From Granulosicoccus sp. (lineage in GTDB: Bacteria > Pseudomonadota > Gammaproteobacteria > Granulosicoccales > Granulosicoccaceae), in assembly GCA_023300375.1 (NCBI GenBank), contig JALZWO010000036.1, positions 1 through 39,403 on the forward strand: DNA of 39,403 bases, given 5' to 3'. The first letter of the stretch is position 1. Each line of letters begins with the position of its first letter. Made by a program: the position numbers and the translations under genes. The notes beneath the pieces are model-generated. The model was not told where the DNA came from. It searched no databases and was given only the letters and a program-made list of their open reading frames with translations. This document shows positions 27,137 to 35,880 of the stretch, piece by piece.

Positions 27137-27751
27137 ATGGCCATTGCTAGTGTGCAAGCCTCATCATCTGTCGCGCCGACGCTCTTCGATACATTAGTGC
27201 CCCAAGGGCGCGATGTTAGTGCGTCTTGGCTGCGCAAAGTGGCTGTCGTGATTGCAGGAAGCTTGTTGCTGACCCTCTCAGCAAAAGCCTCTATTCCGTT
27301 TCTGCCTGTGCCCATGACTCTGCAAACGCTGGTAGTACTGAGCTTGGGGATGGTTCTGGGGCCGCGGCTAGGTGCTGCAGCGGTACTGGCTTATCTTGCC
27401 CAGGGAGCCATTGGCTTGCCTGTATTCGCTGGGACCCCCGAGAAGGGTATCGGTATTGCCTACATGATTCAGCACACGGGCGGATACCTTGTAGGATTCG
27501 TGGTTGCTGCGTTTACCGTTGGTCTGCTTGCTCAACGCAAGTGGGATCGTTCGATGCTAACCACTATTGCAGCTATGTTGATCGGAAATGCCATCATTTA
27601 CGCATTTGGCTTGTTATGGTTGGGTGCACTTATTGGATGGGACAAGCCTGTAGTGGCTTTAGGTATGACCCCATTTTTGCTAGGTGATCTCGCTAAAACA
27701 CTCATTGCTGCGGCCTTACTTCCTACTTTGTGGAAGGTAATCAAGCCATGA
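27137..27751 (+). CDS. bioY: Biotin transporter BioY
   Basis: A 204-residue inner-membrane S component of the ECF-type biotin transporter, with six helices. Conserved features include PVPMTLQTLVVL, YLAQGAIGLPVFAG and the GGYLVGF motif of the biotin pocket. No bioM or bioN partner is seen nearby; solitary BioY proteins are known to function in other bacteria. The ATG at 27137 has GGAGAA seven bases upstream. Its stop overlaps the next gene as ATGA, so the two are translationally coupled. Confidence 0.93.
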   Translation: MAIASVQASSSVAPTLFDTLVPQGRDVSASWLRKVAVVIAGSLLLTLSAKASIPFLPVPMTLQTLVVLSLGMVLGPRLGAAAVLAYLAQGAIGLPVFAGTPEKGIGIAYMIQHTGGYLVGFVVAAFTVGLLAQRKWDRSMLTTIAAMLIGNAIIYAFGLLWLGALIGWDKPVVALGMTPFLLGDLAKTLIAAALLPTLWKVIKP

Positions 27752-28482
27752 AACTGCGCTCTCAACTGGCGCTGGGCCTGGTAGTCGGATCTATTGTAGG
27801 GTGCGCTAGCACTCCGCAATTAAGTGACATTTCTGCAGCGGCTCAGAGCGTGTTGGGTGGTGATGCCACAGGCGCGCTGAGTACTGATGAAATAACACGA
27901 GGCTTGAAAGAGGCGCTTGCGACAGGGTCCTCGGCCGTTGTCGGACAGCTAGGTCAGGCCAACGGTTTTAGTGCTGACCCTATCATTCGTATTCCGTTAC
28001 CAGCCTCATTGGTAAAGGCCCGCGACTTGGCGGCTAAAGTTGGCCTTGAAGGTTCATTTGACGATCTTGAACTCAAACTTAATGAGGCAGCAGAAGCTGC
28101 TACGCCTAAGGCAAAAGAGCTGTTTCTCGGAGCTATCCAGAGCATGAGTGTTGATGACGCCAAAGGCATCCTACAAGGGCCGGAGAACGCAGCGACAGAG
28201 TATTTCAGAGGTGAAACTGGCGACACGTTGAAGACGCAAATGCGCCCTATCGTGGACCAGGCGCTAGCGCAAGTTGGCGCAGTCAGCTCACTCAATCAAG
28301 TGCTTGACCGGTACAACAATATTCCGTTTGCCCCTGAAGTCAATGCTGATCTCACTGAGCATGTTGTAGAGAAAGGCAGCGAAGGTATTTTCTACTACCT
28401 TGCAGAGGAAGAAAAAGCGATTCGTGAAAATCCATTGAAACGGACTTCAGAAATTCTTCAACGTGTATTTGGAAGTCAATAA
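27748..28482 (+). CDS. DUF4197 lipoprotein
   Basis: A 244-residue protein with an N-terminal lipoprotein signal (lipobox IVGC, Cys19). The DUF4197 domain over residues about 35-240 is mostly helical, with recognisable [14 protein letters not shown] and [10 protein letters not shown] motifs. The family is periplasmic or lipid-anchored and of unknown function. It overlaps the end of bioY (ATGA) and ends four bases before fabA, so it sits in a tight operon-like run with biotin uptake and fatty acid synthesis. A role in fatty acid synthesis is not shown. Confidence 0.85.
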   Translation: MKLRSQLALGLVVGSIVGCASTPQLSDISAAAQSVLGGDATGALSTDEITRGLKEALATGSSAVVGQLGQANGFSADPIIRIPLPASLVKARDLAAKVGLEGSFDDLELKLNEAAEAATPKAKELFLGAIQSMSVDDAKGILQGPENAATEYFRGETGDTLKTQMRPIVDQALAQVGAVSSLNQVLDRYNNIPFAPEVNADLTEHVVEKGSEGIFYYLAEEEKAIRENPLKRTSEILQRVFGSQ

Positions 28483-28486
28483 AGGC

Positions 28487-29017
28487 ATGAACCCACCAGA
28501 CCTTTCAAATCGGCATGCGTTTAATCGGGAAGAGCTTCTCGAGTGTGGGCATGGAAAATTATTTGGCGAAGGCAATGCGAGATTGCCATTACCTAATATG
28601 TTAATGATCGACCGTGTCACCAGTATCACTGCTGATGGCGGAACAGCTGGCAAAGGTCAGATAATTGCAGAGTTGGATATCACTCCAGATCTATGGTTTT
28701 TTGACTGCCATTTTGAAGGAGATGCGGTCATGCCCGGTTGTCTTGGGCTAGATGCCTTGTGGCAGCTGGTCGGGTTTTTTCTTGGATGGAAAGGCAATCC
28801 CGGGCGAGGTCGTGCGCTAGGCTCCGGAGAAGTTAAGTTCTTCGGGCAGGTGTTGCCAAGCGCCAGCGTGGTACGTTATGAATTGGACATCACAAGACTC
28901 ATTGAACGCAAGTTGGTTATGGGTATAGCCGATGGCCGAATGCTGGTAGATGATCGTGAAATCTACACCGCAAAAAATTTGCGTGTAGGTCTGTTTACAT
29001 CCACTGAAAATTTCTGA
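28487..29017 (+). CDS. fabA: 3-hydroxydecanoyl-ACP dehydratase/isomerase FabA
   Basis: A 176-residue enzyme that dehydrates 3-hydroxydecanoyl-ACP and isomerises the trans-2 product to cis-3, the entry to unsaturated fatty acids. The hot-dog fold motif [20 protein letters not shown] carries the catalytic H75 and D89, corresponding to His71 and Asp85 of E. coli numbering. The ATG at 28487 was chosen; a GTG at 28463 overlaps the upstream gene. It is followed by fabB 14 bases later, the normal partner arrangement. Confidence 0.98.
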   Translation: MNPPDLSNRHAFNREELLECGHGKLFGEGNARLPLPNMLMIDRVTSITADGGTAGKGQIIAELDITPDLWFFDCHFEGDAVMPGCLGLDALWQLVGFFLGWKGNPGRGRALGSGEVKFFGQVLPSASVVRYELDITRLIERKLVMGIADGRMLVDDREIYTAKNLRVGLFTSTENF

Positions 29018-29031
29018 AGAGACGTACGTGC

Positions 29032-30255
29032 ATGGCTGAGTTAAGACGAGCAGTAATTACTGGCATAGGCATTGTTTCCTGCCTAGGTAACGATAAGGCT
29101 AGCGTCACTGAATCTCTGCGCCATGCGCGTTCGGGTATCAGTAGTCGAGAGATCTACAAAGAGATGGGCATGAGGAGTCATGTGGCAGCTGCTCCTGATA
29201 TCGACTTAAAAGAACTCATCGACCGCAAGCAGTACCGATTTATGGGTGGGGCGGCGGCATACGCATACGTGGCCATGCAAAGAGCTATTGAAGATGCTGG
29301 ACTAACAGAGGCAGAAGTGTCCAACGAGAGAACAGGCATTATTGCAGGCTCTGGTGGTGGGTCATCTTTGAGTCAAGTGGAGGCGGCTGACATTCTAAGA
29401 GAGAAAGGCATTCGGCGAGTTGGGCCTTATAGAGTTACTCAGACCATGGCGAGCACTGTGTCAGCTTGCTTAGCCACGCCTTTTAAAATCAAAGGTATTA
29501 ACTACTCTATTGCGTCTGCCTGTTCAACCAGCGCACATTGCATTGGCAATGCGCTTGAGCTTATTCAGTTGGGCAAGCAAGACAGGATAATTGCTGGTGG
29601 TGGTGAGGAAGAGCATTGGACTCTCAGTTGCCTGTTCGATGCTATGGGTGCGCTCTCAACTAAATATAACGATACCCCAGCAGTTGCATCACGTGCTTAT
29701 GACGCTAACCGCGATGGATTTGTCATTGCAGGTGGCGGTGGCATGGTTGTAGTAGAGGAGCTGGAAGCTGCCAAGGCTCGGGGCGCCACTATTTATGCTG
29801 AGGTTGTGGGCTATGGAGCCACTTCAGATGGGCACGATATGGTTGCCCCTTCTGGCGAAGGGGCAGCACGTTGTATGAGGCTGGCCGCGGCAACAGTTGA
29901 TACACCTATTGATTACATCAATGCGCATGGCACCAGTACTCCAGTGGGCGATATGGCAGAGTTAGGTGCTGTTAAAATGGCATTTGGTGACAATCTACCT
30001 TACATCGGCTCCACCAAATCTTTATCTGGCCATTCGCTAGGAGCTGCAGGGGTGCAAGAGGCGATCTATACGTTGCTGATGCAGCAGGCAGGTTTTATAG
30101 CTGAGTCTGCTCACATAGAGACCCTAGATGAAGCTGCTGAGGGCATGCCTATTGTTCGACAGCGCATCGAGCAACCGCTGAGGACTGTGATGTCCAACAG
30201 TTTCGGGTTTGGCGGAACAAACGCCTCTCTGGTGTTTCGATCACTGGAAGATTAG
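29032..30255 (+). CDS. fabB: 3-oxoacyl-ACP synthase I FabB
   Basis: A 407-residue condensing enzyme that elongates the cis-3-decenoyl-ACP made by FabA. The catalytic triad is intact: C164 (SACSTSAHC), H299 (NAHGTSTP) and H334 (SGHSLGAAG). The C-terminal [10 protein letters not shown] motif is also intact. Length fits KAS I. It forms an operon with fabA; no FabR- or FadR-type site could be identified with confidence. It is the last gene before a hairpin. Confidence 0.98.
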   Translation: MAELRRAVITGIGIVSCLGNDKASVTESLRHARSGISSREIYKEMGMRSHVAAAPDIDLKELIDRKQYRFMGGAAAYAYVAMQRAIEDAGLTEAEVSNERTGIIAGSGGGSSLSQVEAADILREKGIRRVGPYRVTQTMASTVSACLATPFKIKGINYSIASACSTSAHCIGNALELIQLGKQDRIIAGGGEEEHWTLSCLFDAMGALSTKYNDTPAVASRAYDANRDGFVIAGGGGMVVVEELEAAKARGATIYAEVVGYGATSDGHDMVAPSGEGAARCMRLAAATVDTPIDYINAHGTSTPVGDMAELGAVKMAFGDNLPYIGSTKSLSGHSLGAAGVQEAIYTLLMQQAGFIAESAHIETLDEAAEGMPIVRQRIEQPLRTVMSNSFGFGGTNASLVFRSLED

Positions 30256-30265
30256 TCTAGCAGGG

Positions 30266-30285
30266 AGCCTGTCTGAGGACAGGCT
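30266..30285. terminator. Perfect 8-bp hairpin after fabB, possible terminator
   Basis: AGCCTGTC (30266-30273) and GACAGGCT (30278-30285) form a perfect stem with a 4-base TGAG loop, 11 bases after the fabB stop. No T-run follows, so it may be a rho-dependent end, an mRNA-stabilising hairpin or a simple palindrome. The remaining 200 bases to the next gene show no other clear structure. Confidence 0.4.
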
Positions 30286-30489
30286 GACCGAGCCGATGGT
30301 TTACTAGAAAAATTACGCCATCCCCGATAGGCAGCTGTATGTGTCGCTGGACAGGGTATTTCCAGAGTGTAGTGCCGGTTTGCATCATGATAATTTGAGA
30401 AGTTAATGGTTACATATGGCCATTTTTTCCTTCAGAAGGCACGAAAAGTGGCCGTTATCCGTACGTATCTTCTACGCGGAAAGCATCCC

Positions 30490-30852
30490 ATGAAAGTAAT
30501 GATTGTCGACGATTCAAAGTCCATGCGCATGATTGTCAAGCGCACGCTCAAGCAAGCAGGCTTCGATGATATGGAATTCGAAGAAGCTGACGATGGTACG
30601 GATGCTTTGGCGAAAATTGATGGCTACGAGCCTGAGCTAGTCTTGTGTGACTGGAACATGCCAACCATGAACGGTATTGATTTCTTGATAGCGATTCGAG
30701 AAGCGGGCAACACGGTAAAATTTGGCTTTGTTACTACCGAGTCTACCGCTGATATGCGTGCTGCTGCAAAACAGGCTGGCGCACAATTCATGATTGCCAA
30801 GCCCTTTACCGCTGAGAGCTTCGAAAAAGCTCTTCGCCCAATAATTGGTTAA
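30490..30852 (+). CDS. CheY-like stand-alone response regulator
   Basis: A 120-residue receiver domain with no output domain. All phosphorylation residues are present: acidic pair D7/D8 (VDDS), acceptor D54 (CDWNMPTMNG), T82/T83 and K104 (AKPF). The start at 30490 was chosen over a frame from 30406 because it gives the standard MKVMIVDDS beginning and has GGAAAG a few bases upstream. The gene precedes a CheX-like protein by 11 bases. The partner kinase is not in the window, so the input signal is unknown. Confidence 0.93.
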   Translation: MKVMIVDDSKSMRMIVKRTLKQAGFDDMEFEEADDGTDALAKIDGYEPELVLCDWNMPTMNGIDFLIAIREAGNTVKFGFVTTESTADMRAAAKQAGAQFMIAKPFTAESFEKALRPIIG

Positions 30853-30863
30853 GGCGCAAAAAA

Positions 30864-31313
30864 ATGAACTATAAAAAACCAGAAGCTAGTCAGTTCACCG
30901 GCATGTTGCAATTGTTTGTGGGTCCCGCTGCTGAGGCAAAAAGTGCCGACAAAGTCAGTAGTTCAGACTTCACTCATACGGCCGTGTACATCAACGGTGA
31001 AGGCGAGTCTGTAGCCACTTGCTCTCTGGCTCTTCCAACTGCGGCCGCACTAGGTTGCGCGTTATCCATGATTCCGGCTGGTGGGGCAGAATGTATGGTG
31101 GAAGACAAGGAGCTGAGCGAGATGGCGACTGATAATCTCTACGAAGTGATGAATATGCTATCCAGTCTGTTGATGAGTGATGCCACGGCTCACTTGAAGC
31201 TGGCTAGAGTGGAGCCTGGCAGTTCTGCCCGCATCGAAACTGAATCTGAAGAGGCTTACTCGTTGGATTTGGGAGGTTACGGAAAGGGTGAGGTGTTGTT
31301 TAACATCTCTTGA
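30864..31313 (+). CDS. CheX-like protein, possible CheY-P phosphatase or chemotaxis partner
   Basis: A 149-residue protein that I place tentatively with the CheC/CheX/FliY-type fold. The helix DNLYEVMNMLSSLL carries an E-x2-N pair (E94, N97), as in the phosphatase motif of CheX. Only one such helix is seen. It follows the CheY-like gene by 11 bases and is almost certainly coexpressed with it, so a phosphatase or partner role is a reasonable inference. The motif similarity alone cannot prove activity; it could be a structurally unrelated partner. Confidence 0.6.
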   Translation: MNYKKPEASQFTGMLQLFVGPAAEAKSADKVSSSDFTHTAVYINGEGESVATCSLALPTAAALGCALSMIPAGGAECMVEDKELSEMATDNLYEVMNMLSSLLMSDATAHLKLARVEPGSSARIETESEEAYSLDLGGYGKGEVLFNIS

Positions 31314-31336
31314 TCTGGTTTGAAAAATTGACGAGT

Positions 31337-32440
31337 TCAGTAGTTCAGCCAAGGTTCGTTCAGTGCTGACCGTTGCTCGCGCAATGACTGGATATGCTCG
31401 TCCCAAAATCTAGCCTCAGCGAAAAATGGGAAGGCTCGGCTAAATGCTGGGTCTTCCCAGCGTCGTGCGATCCATGCGGCGTAGTGCACTATGCGTAGTG
31501 TTCTTAAGGGTTCGATCAGGGCAATTTCACGCTCATCGAAGCGTCGAAATTCGTTGTAGCCATCGAGTAAGTCGCCAAGTCGCGCCTCGGCATAGCGCCT
31601 ATCGCCTGATATAAACATCCATAAATCTTGAATGGCAGGCCCTGTGGCTGCATCATCAAAATCGAGCAGCTGGGGGCTGTTGTCGTTTCCCCAAAGGATG
31701 TTGCCCGGATGAAAATCGCCGTGCAAACTTATTTCACGATAGTTGATATTGTCCATCTGAGCGTGAACCTCGTCTAGGAGGTCATCGATTATAGATTCGT
31801 AGATTCCGGCCTGGTCATCCGGTAATAAGGGTGAATCGAGCAAAAAGTTGGCTGATTCTTCACCCAGTCTGTCCACGTCAATAAACGGTCGATGCTCGAA
31901 GGTATGAGTTGCCCCTATCAGGTGCAATCGTGCGATGGTTCGGCCAATTGCAGCAAGCTGTTGCGGGTTGTCGAGTTCTGGCGCGCGGCCACCGCTCTTT
32001 GGGAAAAGACAAAAGCGAAAAGGACCATGGGTGTGCAGACTGCTGCCATCAGCTGACTTTAATGGGCAAACTACTGGCAAGTCACGTTCCGCCAAGGCGT
32101 CGCAAAAGGTGTGTTCCTCAAGAATACTCTCATCGCTCCAACGTGCTGGACGATAGAATTTGGCGACGAGTGAATTGCCGTCGTCCAGTCCAATGGTGTA
32201 GACACGATTTTCGTAACTGTTCAACGCGCTCACACGTCCATCGCATTGCCAACCGACACTATCGATGGCATCCAGAATCTGATGCGGGTCAAGTGTCTGG
32301 AATGCGACGGTGGCTTCATCTTCGTTAATGTTAGTTACTCCGTCAGGTCGATAAATGTCGTTAATTGTATGTAAAAGTACTCGTTTTGATGCTATCGTTC
32401 CGTCGCTGGACAATTTCAGCGAGCAGCTAGCAGGCATCAT
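31337..32440 (-). CDS. srkA: Stress-response protein kinase SrkA (YihE/RdoA family); start uncertain
   Basis: A cytosolic Ser/Thr kinase with an aminoglycoside-phosphotransferase fold. The catalytic loop is HGDFHPGN (H240, D242, N247 when counted from 32440) and the metal-binding Asp is in LLDFDDA. E. coli SrkA is 328 residues and begins close to the FQTL motif. The longest frame here (ATG 32440) is 367 residues and adds about 37 non-homologous residues with no ribosome binding site. An ATT codon at 32327-32329 has GGAG eight bases upstream and would give 330 residues. The shorter form is therefore likely; see the separate regulatory entry. Confidence 0.9.
   Translation of the reverse strand: MMPASCSLKLSSDGTIASKRVLLHTINDIYRPDGVTNINEDEATVAFQTLDPHQILDAIDSVGWQCDGRVSALNSYENRVYTIGLDDGNSLVAKFYRPARWSDESILEEHTFCDALAERDLPVVCPLKSADGSSLHTHGPFRFCLFPKSGGRAPELDNPQQLAAIGRTIARLHLIGATHTFEHRPFIDVDRLGEESANFLLDSPLLPDDQAGIYESIIDDLLDEVHAQMDNINYREISLHGDFHPGNILWGNDNSPQLLDFDDAATGPAIQDLWMFISGDRRYAEARLGDLLDGYNEFRRFDEREIALIEPLRTLRIVHYAAWIARRWEDPAFSRAFPFFAEARFWDEHIQSLREQRSALNEPWLNY
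32327..32369 (-). promoter_or_regulatory. Candidate promoter -10, ribosome binding site and ATT start codon of srkA
   Basis: Read on the minus strand, TACAAT lies at 32364-32369, then GGAG at 32338-32341, an eight-base spacer, and ATT at 32327-32329 in frame with srkA. No ATG, GTG or TTG gives the expected N-terminus. ATT initiation is known for a few genes such as infC and pcnB of E. coli. The -35 region is poor, so the promoter part is weak. Confidence 0.5.
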
Positions 32441-32486
32441 TTTTACGTAAAGATGCCATCATTACCATTAATTGGAGTAACGCATT

Positions 32487-32942
32487 ATGTTACAGGTATT
32501 GGTGCTCAACGGCCCAAACCTTAACCTGCTAGGCAGCCGCGAGCCGGATAAATACGGCACGCTATCTTTGTCTGACATACAGGATGGTCTGACTTCGCTC
32601 GCTGGAAAGCTGGATATTGGCATCGAGTTCTATCAAAGCAACAGTGAAGGTGCGCTGGTAGATCGGGTTCAACAGGCGGGATTAGGTAGTGTGGACATAG
32701 CTATTGTAAATCCGGCTGCGTATACGCACACCAGTGTGGCATTACGAGATGCCTTTCTTGGTGTGTCTTTGCCATTCATTGAGGTCCATTTGTCCAACAT
32801 TTACAAGCGCGAAGCGTTCAGACACCACTCGTATTTTTCTGACATTGCTATTGGCACTATCGCAGGCTTCGGCGCTGCTGGGTACGCGATGGCACTAGAT
32901 GCTGCAGTGAACTATCACAAAGAACAGCTTCCAACTTTCTAA
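32487..32942 (+). CDS. aroQ: Type II 3-dehydroquinate dehydratase AroQ
   Basis: A 151-residue shikimate-pathway enzyme that converts 3-dehydroquinate to 3-dehydroshikimate. The N-terminal [10 protein letters not shown] motif, catalytic Tyr23 (DKYG), the [13 protein letters not shown] strand and EVHLSN motif with the catalytic His are all present. It acts as a dodecamer in known members. GGAG sits nine bases before the ATG. It directly precedes accB (44-base gap), the arrangement found in many gammaproteobacteria. Confidence 0.98.
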   Translation: MLQVLVLNGPNLNLLGSREPDKYGTLSLSDIQDGLTSLAGKLDIGIEFYQSNSEGALVDRVQQAGLGSVDIAIVNPAAYTHTSVALRDAFLGVSLPFIEVHLSNIYKREAFRHHSYFSDIAIGTIAGFGAAGYAMALDAAVNYHKEQLPTF

Positions 32943-32986
32943 TATCAACAAATTACTCCGGTTACGACTGGAACAAGGGATAAACC

Positions 32987-33457
32987 ATGGATATCCGTAA
33001 GATCAAGAAGCTCATCGAGCTACTCGAAGAATCGGACGTTTCAGAGATTGAAATTGTCGAGGGCGAAGAGTCGGTGCGGATTGCGCGCAACAACGGTGTG
33101 GCGATGGCACAGCCAATCGCTAGTTATACAGCTGCAGCTCCCGTTGCGCCAAGTAGCGCCTCTGCTATGGCGGTGCCATCTCCATCACCTGATATTGGAG
33201 GGGCAGAGGAGCTATTGCCTCCAGGAACCATTATGGAATCTCCAATGGTGGGCACTTTTTATCGAGCTTCGTCGCCCACAGCAAAAGCCTTTGTCGAAGT
33301 GGGTCAAAGTGTCAAAAAGGGCGACACGGTTTGTGTCATCGAAGCTATGAAAATTATGAATCAAATTGAAGCTGAAATCAGTGGCACAGTGAAGGCCATT
33401 CTGGTGGAAGACGGTCAGCCTGTGGAGTATGGCGAGCCACTAATTGTGATCGATTAG
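32987..33457 (+). CDS. accB: Biotin carboxyl carrier protein of acetyl-CoA carboxylase (AccB)
   Basis: A 156-residue protein. The N-terminal dimerisation segment ([17 protein letters not shown]) is followed by an Ala/Pro/Ser-rich linker (about 40-75) and a biotinyl domain with the EAMKIMN motif. The biotinylated Lys is K122, the same number as in E. coli. AAGGGA sits six bases before the ATG. It carries CO2 from AccC to the AccAD transferase for malonyl-CoA synthesis and is cotranscribed with accC (13-base gap). Confidence 0.98.
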   Translation: MDIRKIKKLIELLEESDVSEIEIVEGEESVRIARNNGVAMAQPIASYTAAAPVAPSSASAMAVPSPSPDIGGAEELLPPGTIMESPMVGTFYRASSPTAKAFVEVGQSVKKGDTVCVIEAMKIMNQIEAEISGTVKAILVEDGQPVEYGEPLIVID

Positions 33458-33470
33458 CCGGAGCGTACCG

Positions 33471-34823
33471 ATGGAAACTCCTATCAAAAAAATTCTGATC
33501 GCTAACCGCGGTGAGATTGCGCTGCGCATCATGCGCTGTTGTCGTGACTTAGGCATAAAGACAGTGGCTGTGTATTCCACGGCCGATCGTGACTTAAAGC
33601 ACGTGCGTCTGGCGGATGAGGCTGTATGTATCGGCCCTCCTGCGTCAGCCAAAAGCTACCTGAATGTTCCAGCGATCATCAGTGCTGCGGAAATCACTCG
33701 GTCTGAGGCTATTCACCCAGGCTATGGCTTTTTGTCTGAAAATGCAGACTTTGCGGAAAGAGTTGAGTCGAGTGGTTTTAAGTTTATCGGGCCCACATCA
33801 GATGTCATAAAAATCATGGGTGACAAAGTCGCAGCTATTGCTGAGATGAAAGCTGCAGGCGTGCCTTGTGTGCCTGGTAGTGATGGGCCACTGGGTAACG
33901 ACATCAACACTAATCTAAAGCTGGCTGAACAAATTGGCTATCCCATTATCATCAAAGCAGCTGGTGGCGGTGGTGGACGCGGCATGCGGGTAGTCAGGTC
34001 AGAGAACGAGCTCGAAGAATCAATTGCCATGACGCAGAATGAGGCAGGTGCCGCGTTTGGTAACCCTATTGTCTACATGGAAAAATTTCTGGAAAAGCCT
34101 CGCCACATTGAGTTCCAAGTAGTGTGTGATGAGCATGGCAACGCGATTCATCTGGGCGAGCGAGATTGTTCAATGCAGCGTCGTCACCAGAAAGTGGTGG
34201 AAGAGGCGCCGGCTCCAGGAATTGATGAGGCAACGCGACAAGATATGGGTGCACGCTGCGTGGCGGCTTGCAAGCGCATCGGCTATAGAGGAGTAGGTAC
34301 TTTCGAATTCCTTTTCGAGAATGGTGAGTTTTACTTTATTGAAATGAACACGCGGGTTCAAGTGGAGCATCCAGTCACCGAAATGGTCACGGGTGTTGAC
34401 ATCATTAAAGAGCAAATCTTTGCTGCAGAAGGGCGCAAGCTTCGCTACACGCAAGATGACATCAAGATTAATGGTCACGCTTTTGAATGCAGAATAAACG
34501 CTGAAGATCCTGTTACTTTCATGCCTTCACCAGGCACTATCGCCCAGTACCACCCAGCCGGTGGTTTGGGTGTTCGTGTAGAAACGCATATTTATAACGG
34601 CTACAAGGTTCCACCTCATTACGATTCAATGATCGCTAAGCTAATCGTCACTGCCAATTCGCGAGAATCAGCGTTGGCACGCATGCGAGGTGCTTTAGGA
34701 GAGGTTTTCATAGACGGTATCAAAACTAATATTCCTTTGCACATTGATATTTTCAACGATGAGGCATTCCAAAGAGGGGGCACCAATATTCACTACCTCG
34801 AGAAAAAACTGGGACTCGATTGA
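33471..34823 (+). CDS. accC: Biotin carboxylase subunit of acetyl-CoA carboxylase (AccC)
   Basis: A 450-residue ATP-grasp enzyme that carboxylates AccB-biotin. Visible features are the N-terminal [15 protein letters not shown] segment, the Gly-rich ATP loop (GGGGGRGM), the FEFLFENG strand and the [13 protein letters not shown] catalytic motif. GGAG lies seven bases before the ATG. Length matches E. coli AccC (449). It is followed by prmA after 24 bases; accA and accD are not in the window. Confidence 0.99.
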   Translation: METPIKKILIANRGEIALRIMRCCRDLGIKTVAVYSTADRDLKHVRLADEAVCIGPPASAKSYLNVPAIISAAEITRSEAIHPGYGFLSENADFAERVESSGFKFIGPTSDVIKIMGDKVAAIAEMKAAGVPCVPGSDGPLGNDINTNLKLAEQIGYPIIIKAAGGGGGRGMRVVRSENELEESIAMTQNEAGAAFGNPIVYMEKFLEKPRHIEFQVVCDEHGNAIHLGERDCSMQRRHQKVVEEAPAPGIDEATRQDMGARCVAACKRIGYRGVGTFEFLFENGEFYFIEMNTRVQVEHPVTEMVTGVDIIKEQIFAAEGRKLRYTQDDIKINGHAFECRINAEDPVTFMPSPGTIAQYHPAGGLGVRVETHIYNGYKVPPHYDSMIAKLIVTANSRESALARMRGALGEVFIDGIKTNIPLHIDIFNDEAFQRGGTNIHYLEKKLGLD

Positions 34824-34847
34824 CGCAAGAGAAAATTGATCTTTGTT

Positions 34848-35783
34848 ATGAATGAATCTGCACAAGAGTTCTGGCTAGAAGCCCGTGTTGAGGCGCCAGA
34901 CACTGACGTCGCCGAGCTCGAAGACTGGTTTTTTGCTGCGGGGGCGCTGTCGGTGACGGTCAAGGATGCTGTGGGAGATGATGAACTCGAGCATGCTGTG
35001 CTGGAACCTCTGCCCGGTGAGGTGCGACTCTGGAAGAGCGTGTCCCTGGTGGGGCTGTTTGATAAAGGTTCCGGCGAGCAAGTAACAGTTGAAGCGCTGA
35101 AGCAATCAGCTCTCGACGCAGGGATGGTTTGTCCGGAATTCCAGATCGGTCGTCTGCGTGATCAGGTCTGGGAGCGTACTTGGATGGAGTCGTTCAAGCC
35201 GATGCGTTTTGGTCACCAGTTGTGGATCTGTCCCACTGCTATGGAACCGCCGGATGCGTCAGCTATAAACATACGTTTAGATCCGGGTATGGCGTTTGGT
35301 ACTGGTACACATGCCACGACTGCGCAGTGTCTTGAGTGGCTTGGAGAGCAGACGGTGAACGACTTGCAGCCCTTGAAAGATAAGCTAGTTATTGACTATG
35401 GGTGTGGGTCGGGAGTGCTTGGTATAGCCGCTTTATTGTTAGGTGCCAAACACGTTTGGGCCGTTGATATCGATGAACAGGCATTGCTTGCTACGCGCGA
35501 AAATGCGGTTACGAATAACGTGCAAGAGCGTCTGAGTATTGGGCAGCCAGAACTTATTCATGGTGTGGTCGCAGACATTGTTCTGGCTAATATATTGTTC
35601 AAGCCGTTGATGGATCTGGTGGATACTATTTCCGCCGGCACAGCCAGTGGGGGATCGTTGATCCTTTCAGGAATATTAGAGAATCAGATAGAACCGCTAA
35701 GCATGCGCTACACTGACGCCTTCGACTTTACTGCGGCGCGTGCCTCTGGCGGTTGGGCGTTAATGAGTGCGACAAGGCGATGA
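34848..35783 (+). CDS. prmA: Ribosomal protein L11 methyltransferase PrmA
   Basis: A 311-residue enzyme that methylates ribosomal protein L11. The N-terminal L11-recognition domain holds the EPLPGEVRLW motif. The SAM-binding domain holds the conserved RLDPGMAFGTGTHATT, IDYGCGSGVLGIAALL and VWAVDID motifs, with ANILFKPL further on. The ATG at 34848 was preferred to an in-frame TTG at 34836 because it matches the usual N-terminus. The accC-prmA order is widespread in gammaproteobacteria. Confidence 0.97.
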   Translation: MNESAQEFWLEARVEAPDTDVAELEDWFFAAGALSVTVKDAVGDDELEHAVLEPLPGEVRLWKSVSLVGLFDKGSGEQVTVEALKQSALDAGMVCPEFQIGRLRDQVWERTWMESFKPMRFGHQLWICPTAMEPPDASAINIRLDPGMAFGTGTHATTAQCLEWLGEQTVNDLQPLKDKLVIDYGCGSGVLGIAALLLGAKHVWAVDIDEQALLATRENAVTNNVQERLSIGQPELIHGVVADIVLANILFKPLMDLVDTISAGTASGGSLILSGILENQIEPLSMRYTDAFDFTAARASGGWALMSATRR

Positions 35784-35880
35784 CGGATTTAAGGGCTAGC
35801 GCTCGACTAAGCTTGGAGACAATTTTGGCGTCTTTAGTTAGGATGCTGCTGTTTCCACAGAGACAAGTGAGCGGCTAGCA

